Assembly: GCA_029961685.1 (NCBI GenBank)
Contig: JARWKL010000002.1
Coordinates: 28,798,908-28,862,907, forward strand
Source of the DNA: Aristolochia californica
Taxonomy: Eukaryota > Streptophyta > Magnoliopsida > Piperales > Aristolochiaceae
Direction of reading: 5' to 3'
DNA: 64,000 bases
In this document: positions 1-12,149 of the stretch, piece by piece
Numbering within the stretch: position 1 is the stretch's first letter
Layout of the letters: each line of letters starts with the position of its first letter
Notes under the pieces: model-generated
Database searches by the model: none
The model's input: only the letters and a program-made list of their open reading frames with translations
Told to the model about the DNA's origin: nothing
Position numbers and translations under genes: made by a program

Positions 1-68
1 TTTCAATATTTTATTTTACTTTCTATATTTCATTTTTCTTTCTATATTTCGTCTTTCTTTAAATATTT

Positions 69-1830
69 CGACTGTCTTTCTATATTTTATCTTTCGTTTT
101 ATATTCCATTTTACGCTCTATATTTCATCTTTCTTTTCACTTTTCATTTTATTTTCTATATTTTAATCTTTCTTTATATATTTAATTTAATTTCAATATT
201 TCATCTTTATTTCTATATTTCATTTTATTTCTACATATTTCTTTTCTTTATATATGTGTCTTACTCTCTATATTTTACCTTTCTTTCTATATTTCGCCGG
301 CCTATCTATATTTCGCCTTTCTTTCAATATTTAAACTTTCTTTCCAAATTTCATCTTTCTTTGTATATTTAATTTTAATTTCTATATTTCAACTTTCTTT
401 CTACACTTCATTTTAATTTCAACATTTCATTTTTCTTTATATATTTCATTTTACTTTTTATATTTTATGTTTCTTTCTATATTTCATCTTTCTTTCTATA
501 TTTCATTTTACTTTCTATATTTCATCGTTCTTTCTATATTTTATTTTACTTTCTATATTTCATCTTTATTTCTATATTTCATTTTACATTCTATATTTGA
601 TTTTACTTTCTATAATTCATTTTTCTTTTAATATTTTATTTTTCTTTCAAAAAATATTTTACTTTCTATATTTCATCTTTCTTTCTAAATTTCATTTCAC
701 TTTCAAAATTTCATCTTTCTCTATATATTTTTTTTCACTTTCTATATTTCATCTTTTTTCTACATTACATTTCACTTTATAAACATAAGCTTTCTTTCGA
801 GATTTCATTTTACTTTCTACATTTCATCTTTCTTTCTATATTTCATTTTACTTTCTATATTTCATCTTTCTTGCTATATTTCATCTTTCTTTCTATTTTT
901 CATTTTACTTTCTATATTTCATCTTTCTTTCTATATTTTATCTTCCTTTCTATATTTTATTTTACTTTCTATATTTCATCTTTCTTTCTATATTTCATTT
1001 TACTTTGTATATTTCATCTCTCTTTCTATATTTCATTTTACTTTCTATATTTCATATTTAGTTTATATATTTCATCTTTCATTCTATATTTCATTCTACT
1101 TTCTTTATTTCATTTTTCTTTATATATTTAATTTTACTTTCTTTTAGTATTTCATTTTACTTTCTATATTTCATCTTTCTTTCATCATTTCATTTTACTT
1201 TATATATTTCAACTTTCTTTCTATATTTAATCTTTCTTTCTATATTTCAATTTTCTTTCTATATTTCATTTTACTTTCTATATTTTATTTTACTTTCGAT
1301 ATTTTATCTTTCTTTCTATATTTCATCTTTCTTTCTCTATTTCATTTTACTTTCTATATTTCATCTTCCATTCACTATTTTATTTTACTTTTTATATTTC
1401 ACTTTTCTTTTTGTATTTCATTTTACTTTCTATATTTAATCGTTCTTTCTATATTTCATTTTACTTTCTATATTTCATCTTTCTTTCTATATTTCATTTT
1501 ACTTTTTATATTTTATTTTTCTTTCTATATTTTATTTTACTTTCTATATTTCATCTTTCTTTTATATTTCTTTTACGGTCTACATTTTTCCTTTCTATAT
1601 TTCATTTTAGTTTCTATATTTCATCTTTCTGTCCATATTTCATTTTACTTTCTATATTTCATCTTTCTTCGAGTATTTCATTTTACTTTCTATATTTCAT
1701 ATTTTTTCTATATTTCATTTCACTTTGTGTATTTCATCTTTCTTTCTATATTTCATTATACTTTTCATATTTCATCTTTCTTTATGTATTTCATGTTATT
1801 TTCTATATATAATTTTTCTTACCATATTTA
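69..1830. repeat. Long-range repeat copy 1, first section
   Basis: This block of the short-unit satellite is collinear with 5831-7730. Rare variants serve as anchors. CGACTGTC is at 69 and 5831. CCTATCTA is at 301 and 6063. AACATTTCAT is at 421 and 6183. These three give a constant offset of 5762 bp, so there is no net indel over about 350 bp. Further shared anchors are ACATTTCACTTTATAAAC near 770 and 6590, an AGTATTTC variant near 1147 and 6867, a GTCTACATTTTTCC variant near 1578 and 7476, and ATATATAATNTTTCTTACC near 1805 and 7695. The offset drifts to about 5.9 kb through indels. Confidence 0.8.
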
Positions 1831-2009
1831 TATTTTACTTTCTATATTTCATCTTTCTTTCTATATTTCATCTTTCTTTTTATTTTTCATTATACTTTCT
1901 ATATTTCATCTTTCTTTCTGTATTTCATCTTTATTTCTATATTTTATCTTTCTTTCTATATTTCATTTTACTTTCTATATTTCATTTTACTTTCTATATT
2001 TCTTTTTTT

Positions 2010-2160
2010 TCTATAATTCATTTTACTTTCTATATTTTATCTTTCTTTTTGCATTTCATCTTTCTTTCTCAATTTCATTTTACTTTCTATATTTCATCTT
2101 TCATTATTTATTTCATTTTACTTTCTATGGTTCACCATTCTTTCTGCATTTAATTTAACT
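2010..2160. repeat. CTATGGTTCACC module, copy 1
   Basis: A chain of unusual 19-mer variants runs in a fixed order here: CTATAATTCATTTTAC, TTTCTCAATTTCATTTTAC, a TTTCATTAT/TTTCATTCTC unit, CTATGGTTCACC, then a CATTTAAC or AATTTAAC unit. The chain recurs at about 2790-2945 and 9100-9245. A shortened form lacking CTATGG lies at about 9440-9515. Shared rare variants in the same order indicate copying of a block of several units, not independent mutation. Confidence 0.7.
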
Positions 2161-2310
2161 TTCTATATTTAATCGTTCTTTCTATATTTTAATTTACTTT
2201 CTATATTTCATCTTTCTTTCTATATTTCATTTTACTTTCTATTTTTCATCTTTCTTTCTATATTTTATTTCTTTCTATATTTCAATTTACTTTCTATACT
2301 TCATCTTTCT

Positions 2311-2680
2311 TTAATACTTTTTTTTTATTGTCTACATTTTTCCTTTTTATATTTCATTTTACTTTATGTATTTCATCTTTCTGTCCATATTTCATTTTAC
2401 TTTCTATATTTCATCTTTCTTCCAGTATTTCATTTTACTTTCAATATTTCATCTTTCTTTCTGTATTTCATTCTACTTTTATATTTCATCTTTCTTTAAT
2501 ACTTCTTTTTATTGTCTACATTTTTCCTTTCTATATTTCATTCTACTTTCTGTATTTCATCTTTCTGTCCATATTTCATTTTACTTTCTATATTTCATCT
2601 TTCTTCCAGTATTTCATTTTACTTTCAATATTTCATCTTTCTTTTTGTCTTTCTTACTTTCTATTTTTCATTGTACATTG
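2311..2680. repeat. 185-bp tandem duplication inside the short-unit array
   Basis: The TTAATACTT variant at 2311 recurs at 2496. It is followed in both copies by the same chain of rare variants: ATTGTCTACATTTTTCC, then CTGTCCATATTTC, then CTTCCAGTATTTC, then a CAATATTTC unit. The offset is 185 bp, which is close to but not exactly ten 19-bp units. Substitutions and small indels separate the copies, so it is older than the 530-bp duplication. The same marker chain, or parts of it, recurs near 1578, 3145, 3985, 4955, 7476 and 9630, so the module has moved repeatedly within the array. Confidence 0.75.
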
Positions 2681-2789
2681 TACATTTCATCTTTCTTTCT
2701 ATATTTCATCTTTCTTTCTATATTTCATTTTACTTTCTATATTTCAAATTTCTTTCAATATTTCCTTTTACTTTCTATATTTCTTTTTT

Positions 2790-2945
2790 TCTATAATTCA
2801 TTTTACTTTCTATATTTTATCTTTCTTTCTGTATTTCATCTTTCTTTCTCAATTTCATTTTACTTTCTATATTTCATCTTTCATTCTCTATTTCATTTTA
2901 CTTTCTATGGTTCACCTTTCTTTCTGTATTTCATTTAACTTTCTA
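2790..2945. repeat. CTATGGTTCACC module, copy 2
   Basis: The marker CTATGG lies at 2905, 780 bp after the first copy at 2125. After both copies the sequence continues into a TATATTTAATCGTTC variant, so the duplicated block extends right of the marker. The copy near 9206 lacks this last variant. Confidence 0.7.
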
Positions 2946-5830
2946 TATTTAATCGTTCTTTCTATATTTCATTTGACTTCTTATATTTCATCTTTCTTTC
3001 TATATTTCATTTTACTTTCTATATTTCATCTTTCTTTCTATTTTTTTTATATTTCATTTTAGTTTCTATATTTCATCTTTCTTTTTCTATATTTCATTTT
3101 ACTTTCTATATTTCATCTTTCTTTAATATTTCATTTTATTGTCTACAATTTTCCTTTCTATATTTTATTTTACTTTTTATATTTCATCTTTCATTCCATA
3201 TTTCATTTTACTTTCTATATTTCATCTTTCTTCCAGTATTTCATTTTACTTTCAATATTTCATCTTTCTTTCTGTATTTCATTTTACTTTCTATATTTCA
3301 TGTTTTTTTCTATTTTTCATTGTACATTGTATATTTCATCTTTCTTTCTTAATTTCATTTCACTTTCTATATTTTGTCTTTCTTTCTGTATTTAATTGTA
3401 TTTTCTATATTTCATCTTTCTTTCTATATTTCTTTTTACTTTCTATATTTCATCTTTCTTTCTATATTTCATTATTCTTTCTATATTTCCTCTTAGTTTT
3501 AGTATTTCATTTTAATTTCTATGTTTCATCTTTTTGTCCATATTTCATTTCAGTTTCTATATTCATTTTTCTTTCTATATTTCATTTTAATTTTGATATT
3601 TACACTTTCTTTCTATATTTTATTTTCCTTTCGATATTTCATGTTACTTTCTATATTTCATCTTTCTTTCTATATTTTAGTTTTTTTCTATATTTCATTT
3701 TACTTTTTATATTTCTTCTTTCATTCTATATTTCATTTTACTTTCTATATTTCGTCTTTCTTACTATATTTTATTATACATTCTATATTTCATATCTCTG
3801 TAAGTATTCACTTTTCTTTCTATATTTAATTGTTCTTTCTATATTTCATTTTACTATCTAAATTTCATCTTTCTTTCTATATATTATAAACTTTATATAT
3901 CATCTTTCTTTCTATATTTCATTTCATTCTATATTTCATTTTACTTTTTATATTTCATCTCTTTTACTATATTTCATTTTACTGTCTACATTTTTCCTTT
4001 CTATATTTCATCTTTCTATACATATTTCATTTTACTTTCTATATTTCATCTTTCTTTCTATATTTCATTTGACTCTATATATTTCAATTTTCTATATATA
4101 TATTTCATTTTACTTTCTATTTTTCATCTTTGTTTCTATATTTCATTTTACTTCCTATATTTCAGCTTTCTTCCTGTATTTCATTTTAATTTCTATATTT
4201 CATCTTTCGGTCCATATTTCATTTACTTTCTATATTTCACCTTTCTTTATGTATTTCATGTTACTTTCTATATTTTATTTTTCTTACTATATTTCGTTTT
4301 GCTTTCTATATTTCATCTTTCTTTCTATATTTCATTTTACTTTATATATATCATCTTTCTTTCTGTATTTATTTTTACTTTCTATATTTTATCTTTTTAC
4401 CCATATTTCATTTCACTTTATATATTTCATCTTTCTTTCTATATTTCATTTTACTTTCTATATTTCAACTTTCTTTCTATATTTTATTTTGATTTCGATA
4501 ATTCATCTTACTTTCTGTATTTTATCTTTCTTTCTATATTTCATATTTCTTTCTATATTTTATTTACTTTCTACATTTAATCTTTCTTTTGTATATTTCA
4601 TTTTACTTTCTATATTTAATCTTTCTTTCTATATTTCATTTTACTTTCTATATTTCATCTCTCTTTCTATATTTCATATTTCTCTCTATATTTCATTCTA
4701 CTTTCTATATTTCATCTTTCCTTATATATTTAATTTAATGTTCTGTATGTATTTCTTCTTTCTTTCTTCATTTCAATTTACTTTCTATATTTCATCTTTC
4801 TTTCTATATTTCATTTTACTTTCTATATTTCATCTTTCTTTCTATATTTCATCTTTCTTTCTATATTTCATTTTACATTCTATATTTCATCTTCCTTTTT
4901 GTATATTTCATTTTACTTTCTACATTTCATTTTTCTTTTATATTTCTTTTTACTGTCAACATTTTTCCTTTCTATATTTCATTATACTTTCCATATTTCA
5001 TCTTTCTGTCCATTTTTTATTTTACTTTCTATATTTCATCTTTCTTCTAGTATTTCATTTTACTTTCTATATTTCATCTTTGTTTCCGTATTTCGTTTTA
5101 CTTTCTATATTTTATTTTACTTACTATATTTCATCTTTCTTTCTATATTTCATGTTACTTTCTACATATAATTTTTTATTATATTTTATTTTACTTTTTA
5201 TATTTCAACTTTCTTTCTATATTTCATTTTACTTTCTATATTTCATCTATCATTCTGTTTTTCATTTTACTTTCTATATTTCATTTTTCTTTCTATATGT
5301 CATTTTATTTTCTATACTTGATCTTTCTTTCTATATTTTATTTTACTTTCTATATTTTGTCTTTCCTACTGTATTTTATTGTACTTTTTATATTTCATCT
5401 TTCTTTCTATATTTTATTTTACTTTTTATATTTCATCTTCTTTCTATATTTCATTATACATTCTATATTTCATCTTAGTTTCTGTATTTCATTTTAATTT
5501 CTATAATTCATCTTTATGTCCATATTTCATTTTACTGTCTATATTTCATCATTCTTTTATAATTTCATTTTACTTTCTATATTGCATCTTTCTTTCTATA
5601 TTTCATCTTTCTTTCTATATTTCATTTTTATTTCAATATTTTACTTTAATTTCTATATTTCATCTTTCTTTCTATATTACATTTACTTTCTATATTTCAT
5701 CTTTCTTTCTATATTTCAATTTAATTTCTATATTTCATCTTACTTTCTATATTTCTTTTTACTTTCTATATTTCAGCTTTCTTTCTATATTTTATTTTAC
5801 TTTCTATATTTTATTTTTTTTTCTATATTT

Positions 5831-7730
5831 CGACTGTCTTTCTATATTTTATCTTTCGTTTTATATTCCTTTTTACGCTCTATATTTCATCTTTCTTTTC
5901 ATTTTTCATTTTATTTTCTATATTTTAATCTTTCTTTATATATTTAATTTTACTTTCAATATTTCATCTGTATTTCTATATTTCATTTTATTTCTACACT
6001 TTCTTTTCTTTATAGATGTGTCTTAATCTCTATATTTTACCTTTCTTTCCATAATTTGCTTGCCTATCTATATTTCGCCTTTCTTTCAATATTTAAACTT
6101 TCTTTCTCAATTTCATCTTTCATTGTAAATTTAATTTTACTTTCTATATTTCAACTTTCTTTCTACATTTCATTTTACTTTCAACATTTCATTTTTCTTT
6201 ATATATTTCATTTTACATTTTATATTTTATGTTTCTTTCTATATTTCATCTTTCTTTCTATATTTCATTTTACTTTCTATATTTCATTTTACTTTCTATA
6301 TTTCATTTTACTTTCTATATTTCATCTTTCTTTCTATATTTCATTTTACATTTTATATTTCATCTTTCTGTCTATATTTCATTTTACTTTCTATATTTCT
6401 TCTTTCTCTCTAAATTTCAATTTAATTTCTATATTTCATCTTTCTTTCTATATTTGATTTTAATTTCTATATTTCATCTTTCTTTTAATATTTTATTTTT
6501 CTTTCAAAATAAAATTTTACTTTCTATATTTCATCTTTCTTTCTCTATATTTTATTTTACTTTCTATGTTTCATTTTTTTTTTCTATATTACATTTCACT
6601 TTATAAACTTAATATTTCTTTCTAGATTTCATTTTACTTTCTACGGTTCATCTTTCTTTCTATATTTCATTTTACTTACTATATTTCATCTTTCTTTCTA
6701 TATTTTATTTTACTTTCTATATTTCATCTTTCTTTCTATATTTCACTTTACTTTCTATATTTCATCTCTCTTCCTATATTTCTTTCTATATGCCATATTT
6801 CTTTTTATATTTCATTTTATTTTATATATTTCATCTTTCTTTATATATTTAATATTACTTTCTTTCAGTATTTCATTTTACTTTCTATATTTCTTCTTTC
6901 ATTCTTCTTTTCATTTTACTTTATATATTTCAACTTTCTTTCTATATTTCATCTTTCTTTCTCTATTTCATTTTACTTTCTATATTTCAACTTTTTTTCT
7001 TTTTTTCATTTTAATTTCTATATTTAATCATTTTTTCTATATTTCATTTTACTTTCTATATTTCATCTTTCTTTCTATATTTCATTTTACTTTCTATATT
7101 TCATCTTTCTTCCAATATTTCATCTTTCTTTCTATATTTCATTTTACTTTTTATATTTCATTTTACTTTCTATATTTTATCATTCTTTCTGTATTTTATC
7201 TTTCTTTTTCTATTTCATTTTACTTTCTATATTTCATCATTCTTTCTATATTTTATTTCTTTCTCTATTTCTTTTTACTTTCTATATTTCATCTTCCTTT
7301 TTCTATATTTTATTTTACTTTTTATATTTCATCATCCTTTTTCTATATTTCATTTTACTTTCTATATTTCATCTTCCTTTTTCTATATTTCATTTTACTT
7401 TCTATATTTCATCTTCCTTTTTCTATATTTCATTTTACTTTCTATATTTAATCTTTCTTTTATATCTCTTTTACTGTCTACATTTTTCCTTTCTATATTT
7501 CATTTTATTTTCTATATTTCATCTTTCTGTCCATATTTCATTTCACTTTCTATATTTCATCTTTCTTCTAGTATTTCATTTTACTTTCTATATTTCATCT
7601 TTTTTCTATATTTTATTTTATATTTCATCTTTCTTTCTATATTTAATTATAGTTTCTATATTTCATCTTTCTTTCTGTATTTCATGTTACTTTCTATATA
7701 TAATCTTTCTTACCATATTTTATTTTACTT
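5831..7730. repeat. Long-range repeat copy 2, first section
   Basis: This is the partner of 69-1830, with the same series of rare unit variants in the same order. The correspondence appears to continue downstream. The CTATGGTTCACC variant of copy 1 (2125 and 2905) recurs at 9206. The 'CTCTTAGTTTTAGTATTTC' variant near 3490 recurs near 9990. The 'TTTTGATATTTACAC' variant near 3591 recurs near 10211. The offset there is about 6.3-6.6 kb, partly because of the 530-bp duplication in this copy. The higher-order unit is therefore about 5.8-6.5 kb, with roughly two copies in the window. Confidence 0.75.
7301..7460. repeat. Four copies of a 40-bp dimer variant
   Basis: Units at 7301-7340, 7341-7380, 7381-7420 and 7421-7460 each begin TTCTATATTT. 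The first three end ATCATCCTTT or ATCTTCCTTT, and the fourth reverts to ATCTTTCTTT. Each is an A+B dimer with 2 extra bases, giving a 40-bp period instead of 38. The two central units are identical to each other through most of their length, which indicates very local and recent amplification. Confidence 0.9.
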
Positions 7731-7791
7731 TCTATATTTCATCTTTCTTTCTATATTTCATTTTACATTCTATATTTCATCTATCTTTCAG

Positions 7792-8321
7792 TATTTCATT
7801 TTACTTTCTATATTTCATCTTTCTTTCGATATTTTATCTTTTTTTCTATATTTCATGTTACTTTCTATACTTCATTTTTCTTACGATATTTCATTTTACT
7901 TTCTACATTTCATTTTTCTTTCTATATTTCATTTTACTTTCTAAATTTCACCTTTCTTTCTATATTTCATTTTACTTTCTGAATTTCATCTTTCTTTCAT
8001 TATTTCATTTTACAATCTATACTTAATCTTTCTTTCTATATTTATTTTACTTTCTATATTTCATCTTTCTTTTTATATTTCATTTTAGTTTCTCTATATC
8101 ATCTTACTTTCTATATTTCATCTTCATTTTGTATTTCATTTTAATTTTTATATTTCATCTTTATGTCCATATTTCATTTTACTTTCTATATTTCTTCTTT
8201 CATTCTATATTTCATTTTACTTTCTATATTTCATCATTCTTTCTATATTTCATGTTACTTTCTATATATCATTTTTCTCACTATGTTTCATTTTAGTTTC
8301 TATGTTTCATTTTTTTTTCTA
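7792..8321. repeat. 530-bp tandem duplication, left copy
   Basis: The copy begins at a TATTTCATT unit and contains a string of rare variants: CGATATTTTATC, GAATTTCATC, ACAATCTATACTTAATC, CTCTATATCATC, TATGTCCATATTTC and CTCACTATGTTTC. Exactly the same string starts again at 8322. By eye only one substitution (8072 T versus 8602 C) and one extra T in a poly-T run near 8840-8850 separate the copies. Confidence 0.93.
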
Positions 8322-8880
8322 TATTTCATTTTACTTTCTATATTTCATCTTTCTTTCGATATTTTATCTTTTTTTCTATATTTCATGTTACTTTCTATAC
8401 TTCATTTTTCTTACGATATTTCATTTTACTTTCTACATTTCATTTTTCTTTCTATATTTCATTTTACTTTCTAAATTTCACCTTTCTTTCTATATTTCAT
8501 TTTACTTTCTGAATTTCATCTTTCTTTCATTATTTCATTTTACAATCTATACTTAATCTTTCTTTCTATATTTATTTTACTTTCTATATTTCATCTTTCT
8601 TTCTATATTTCATTTTAGTTTCTCTATATCATCTTACTTTCTATATTTCATCTTCATTTTGTATTTCATTTTAATTTTTATATTTCATCTTTATGTCCAT
8701 ATTTCATTTTACTTTCTATATTTCTTCTTTCATTCTATATTTCATTTTACTTTCTATATTTCATCATTCTTTCTATATTTCATGTTACTTTCTATATATC
8801 ATTTTTCTCACTATGTTTCATTTTAGTTTCTATGTTTCATTTTTTTTTTCTATATTTCATTTTACTTTCTATATTTCATC
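8322..8880. repeat. 530-bp tandem duplication, right copy
   Basis: The repeat of 7792 onward is offset by 530 bp, or 531 after the extra T near 8845. Identity runs slightly past one unit length. It stops at 8880, where CTTCTGTATT replaces the expected TTCTTTCGAT. Near-perfect identity inside an otherwise diverged array marks this as one of the youngest events in the window. It could alternatively be an assembly artefact. Confidence 0.92.
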
Positions 8881-9099
8881 CTTCTGTATTTTATATTACT
8901 TTCTTTATTTCATCTTTCTTTTTATATTTTATTTTACTTTCTATATTTCATCTTTCTTTCTATATTTCTTCTTTGTTTTTATTTTTCATTTTACTTTCTA
9001 TATTTCATCTTTCTTTTATATTTCATTTTAATTTCTATATTTCAAATTTCTTTCCATATTTCATTTTACTTTCTATATTTATTTTTTCTTTCTATATTT

Positions 9100-9245
9100 C
9101 ATTTTACTTTCTATATTTTATCTTTCTTTCTGTATTTCATCTTTCTTTCTCAATTTCATTTTACTTTTTATATTTCATCTTTCATTCTCTTTTTCATTTT
9201 ACTTTCTATGGTTCACCTTTCTTTCTGTATTTCATTTAACTTTCT
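9100..9245. repeat. CTATGGTTCACC module, copy 3
   Basis: The marker CTATGG is at 9206. The order of variants is the same as at 2010 and 2790. This copy belongs to the second long-range repeat unit. Confidence 0.7.
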
Positions 9246-11144
9246 ATATTTCATCTTTGTTTCAATATTTCATTTTACTTTCTATATATCATCTTTCTTT
9301 CTATATTTCATCTTTCTTTATATATTTCATCTTTATTTTTATTTTTCATTTTACTTTCTATATTTCATCTTTCTTTCTATATTTCATCTTTATTTCTATA
9401 TTTCATCTTTCTTTCTATATTTCATTTTACTTTCTATATTTTATCTTTCTTTCTGTATTTCATCTTTCTTTCTCAATTTCATTTTACTTTCTATATTTCA
9501 TCTTTCATTCTATATTTCATTTAACTTTCTATATTTCATTTAATTTTCTATATTTCATATTTCTTTTTCTATATTTCATTTTACTTTCTTTATTTCATCT
9601 TTCTTTAATAGTTCTTTTTATTGTCTACATTTTTCCTTTCTGTATTTCATTTTATTTTCTATATTTCATATTTCTTTCTGTATTTCATTTTACTTTCTAT
9701 ATTTCATCTTTCTTTCTATATTTAATTTTACTTTCTATATTTTGTCTTTCTTTCTGTATTTAATTGTACTATCTATATTTCATCTTTCTTTCTATATTTC
9801 GTTTTACTTTCTATATTTCATTGTACATTCTACATTGCATCTTTCTTTTTATATTTCATTTTACTTTCTATATTTTGTCATTCTTTCTGTATTTAGTTGT
9901 ACATTCTATATTTCATCTTTCTTTCTATATTTCATTTTACTTACTATATTTCATCTTTCTTTTTATATTTCATTATTCTTTCTATATTTCCTCTTAGTTT
10001 TAGTATTTCATTTTAATTTCTATATTGCATATTTATGTCCATATTTCATTTTACTTTCCATATTTCATCTTTCTTTCTATATTTCATTTTACTTTCTATA
10101 TTTCATCTTTTTTTCTATATTTTATTATTCTTTCTGTATTTCATTTTAATTTCTAAATTTCATCTTTTTGTCCATATTTCATTTCAATTTTCATTCTATA
10201 TTTCATTTTATTTTGATATTTACACTTTCTTTCTATATTTTATTTTCCTTTCGATATTTCGTCGTACTTTCTATATTTCACTTTTCTTTCTATATTTTAT
10301 TTTAGTTTCTATATTTATCTATCTTTATATATTTCATCTTTCTTTCTATATTTCATTTTACTTTCTATATTTAGTCTTTTTTTTCTATATTTCATCTTTC
10401 TTTCTATATATCATTTTACTTTCTATATTTAGTCATTTTTTCTATATTTTGCTTTTTCTTTCTATATTTCATCTTTCTTTCTATATTTCATATTACATTC
10501 TATATTTCATATTTCTTTCTATATGTCATTTTACTTTCTATATTTCGTCTTTCTTTCTATATTTCAATTTACTTTCTATATTTCATCTTTCTTTCTATAT
10601 TTCATCTTTTTTTCTATATTTCTTCTTTCTTTTTATATTTTATTTTACTTTCAATATTTCTTCTTTCTTTCTATATTTCATTTTTTTTCAATATTTCGTT
10701 TTACTTTCAACATTTCATCTTTCTTTCGATATTTATTTCTCTTTCTATATTTCATCTTTCTTTCTGTATTTCATGTTTTTTTAAATATTTCATTTTACTT
10801 TCTATATTTCATCTTTCTTTCATTATTTATTTTTCTTTCTATATTTCATCTTTCTTTTTATATTTCATTTTACTTTCTATATATGATCTTACTTTTTATA
10901 TTTCCTTTTACTTTTTATATTTCATTTTTCTTTCTATATTTCAGTTTACTTTTTATAATTCATCTTTCTTTTTATTTTTCATTTTACTTTCTATGTTTTA
11001 TTTTTCTTTCTATATTTCATCTTTCTTTCTATATTTCATCTTTCTTTCTACATTTCATCTTTCTTTTCTATATTTCATTTTACTTTCTATATCTCATCTT
11101 TCTTTTCTACATTTCATTTTCTTTCTATATCTCATCTTTCTTTT

Positions 11145-11180
11145 TACTTTGTATTTTACTTTGTATTTTACTTTGTATTT
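11145..11180. repeat. 12-bp triplet repeat TACTTTGTATTT
   Basis: Three exact copies of TACTTTGTATTT lie at 11145-11156, 11157-11168 and 11169-11180, followed by TACTTTCTAT, where the normal unit resumes. A further TACTTTGTATTT lies about 40 bp downstream. This looks like replication slippage that shortened the 19-bp unit to its 12-bp half. Confidence 0.92.
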
Positions 11181-12149
11181 TACTTTCTATATCTCATCTT
11201 TCTTTTTTACTTTGTATTTTACTTTCTATATTTCATCTTTCTTTCTAAATTATTTCTTTCTTTTTAAATTTCATTTTTCTTTCTATATTTCATCTTTCTT
11301 TCTATATTTCATCTTTCTTTCTATATTTCGTTTTTCTTTCTATATTTTATTTTACTTTCTCTATTTCATTTTACTTTTTATATTTTATTTTTCTTTCTAT
11401 ATTTATTTTCCTTTCTATATTTGATCTTTCTATCTATATTTAATTTTACTTTCTATTTTATATTTCATCTTTCTTTATATATTTTATTTTACTTTCTATA
11501 TTTCATCTTTTTTTCTATTTTTCATATTACTTTCTATATTTAATATTTCTTTCTATATTTCATTTTACTTTCTATATTTCATCTTTCTTTATAAATTTAA
11601 TTTTTCTTCCTATTTTTCATCTTTCTTCAGTATTTCATTTTACTTTCTATATTTCATCATTCTTTCTTTATTTCATTTTTCTTTATTTATTTCATCTTTC
11701 TTTCTATATTTCATCTTTCTTTTTATATTTCATTTTTCTCTCTATAATTCATTTTACTTTCTACATTTCAACTTTCTTTCCATATTTCATTTTCCTTTCT
11801 ATATTTCATCTTTCTTTCTATATTTCATTTTACTTTTTATATTTTATCTTTCGTTCTATATATTTTTTTTTCAATATTTCATTTTGCTTTCTATATTTCT
11901 TCTTTCCTTCTATATTTCATTTTACGTTCTATATTTCGTCTTTCTTTCTATATTTCATCTTTCTTTCTATATTTCATTTTTCTTTCTATAATTCATTTTA
12001 CTTTCTAGATTTCATTTTTCTTTCTATAATTCATTTTACTTTCTATATTTCATCTTTCTTTCTATATTTGATTTTACTTTCTATATTTTATCTTTATTTC
12101 TATATTTTTTCTTTTTTTCCATATTTCATTTTACTTTCTATATTTCATG

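Noticed and set aside
4069..5478. 469-codon + strand ORF and other long + strand ORFs in 1-11.4 kb
   Set aside because: They are translations of the stop-free 19-bp repeat. All three frames are open, the proteins show an exact 19-residue period, and there is no start context, domain or frame preference.
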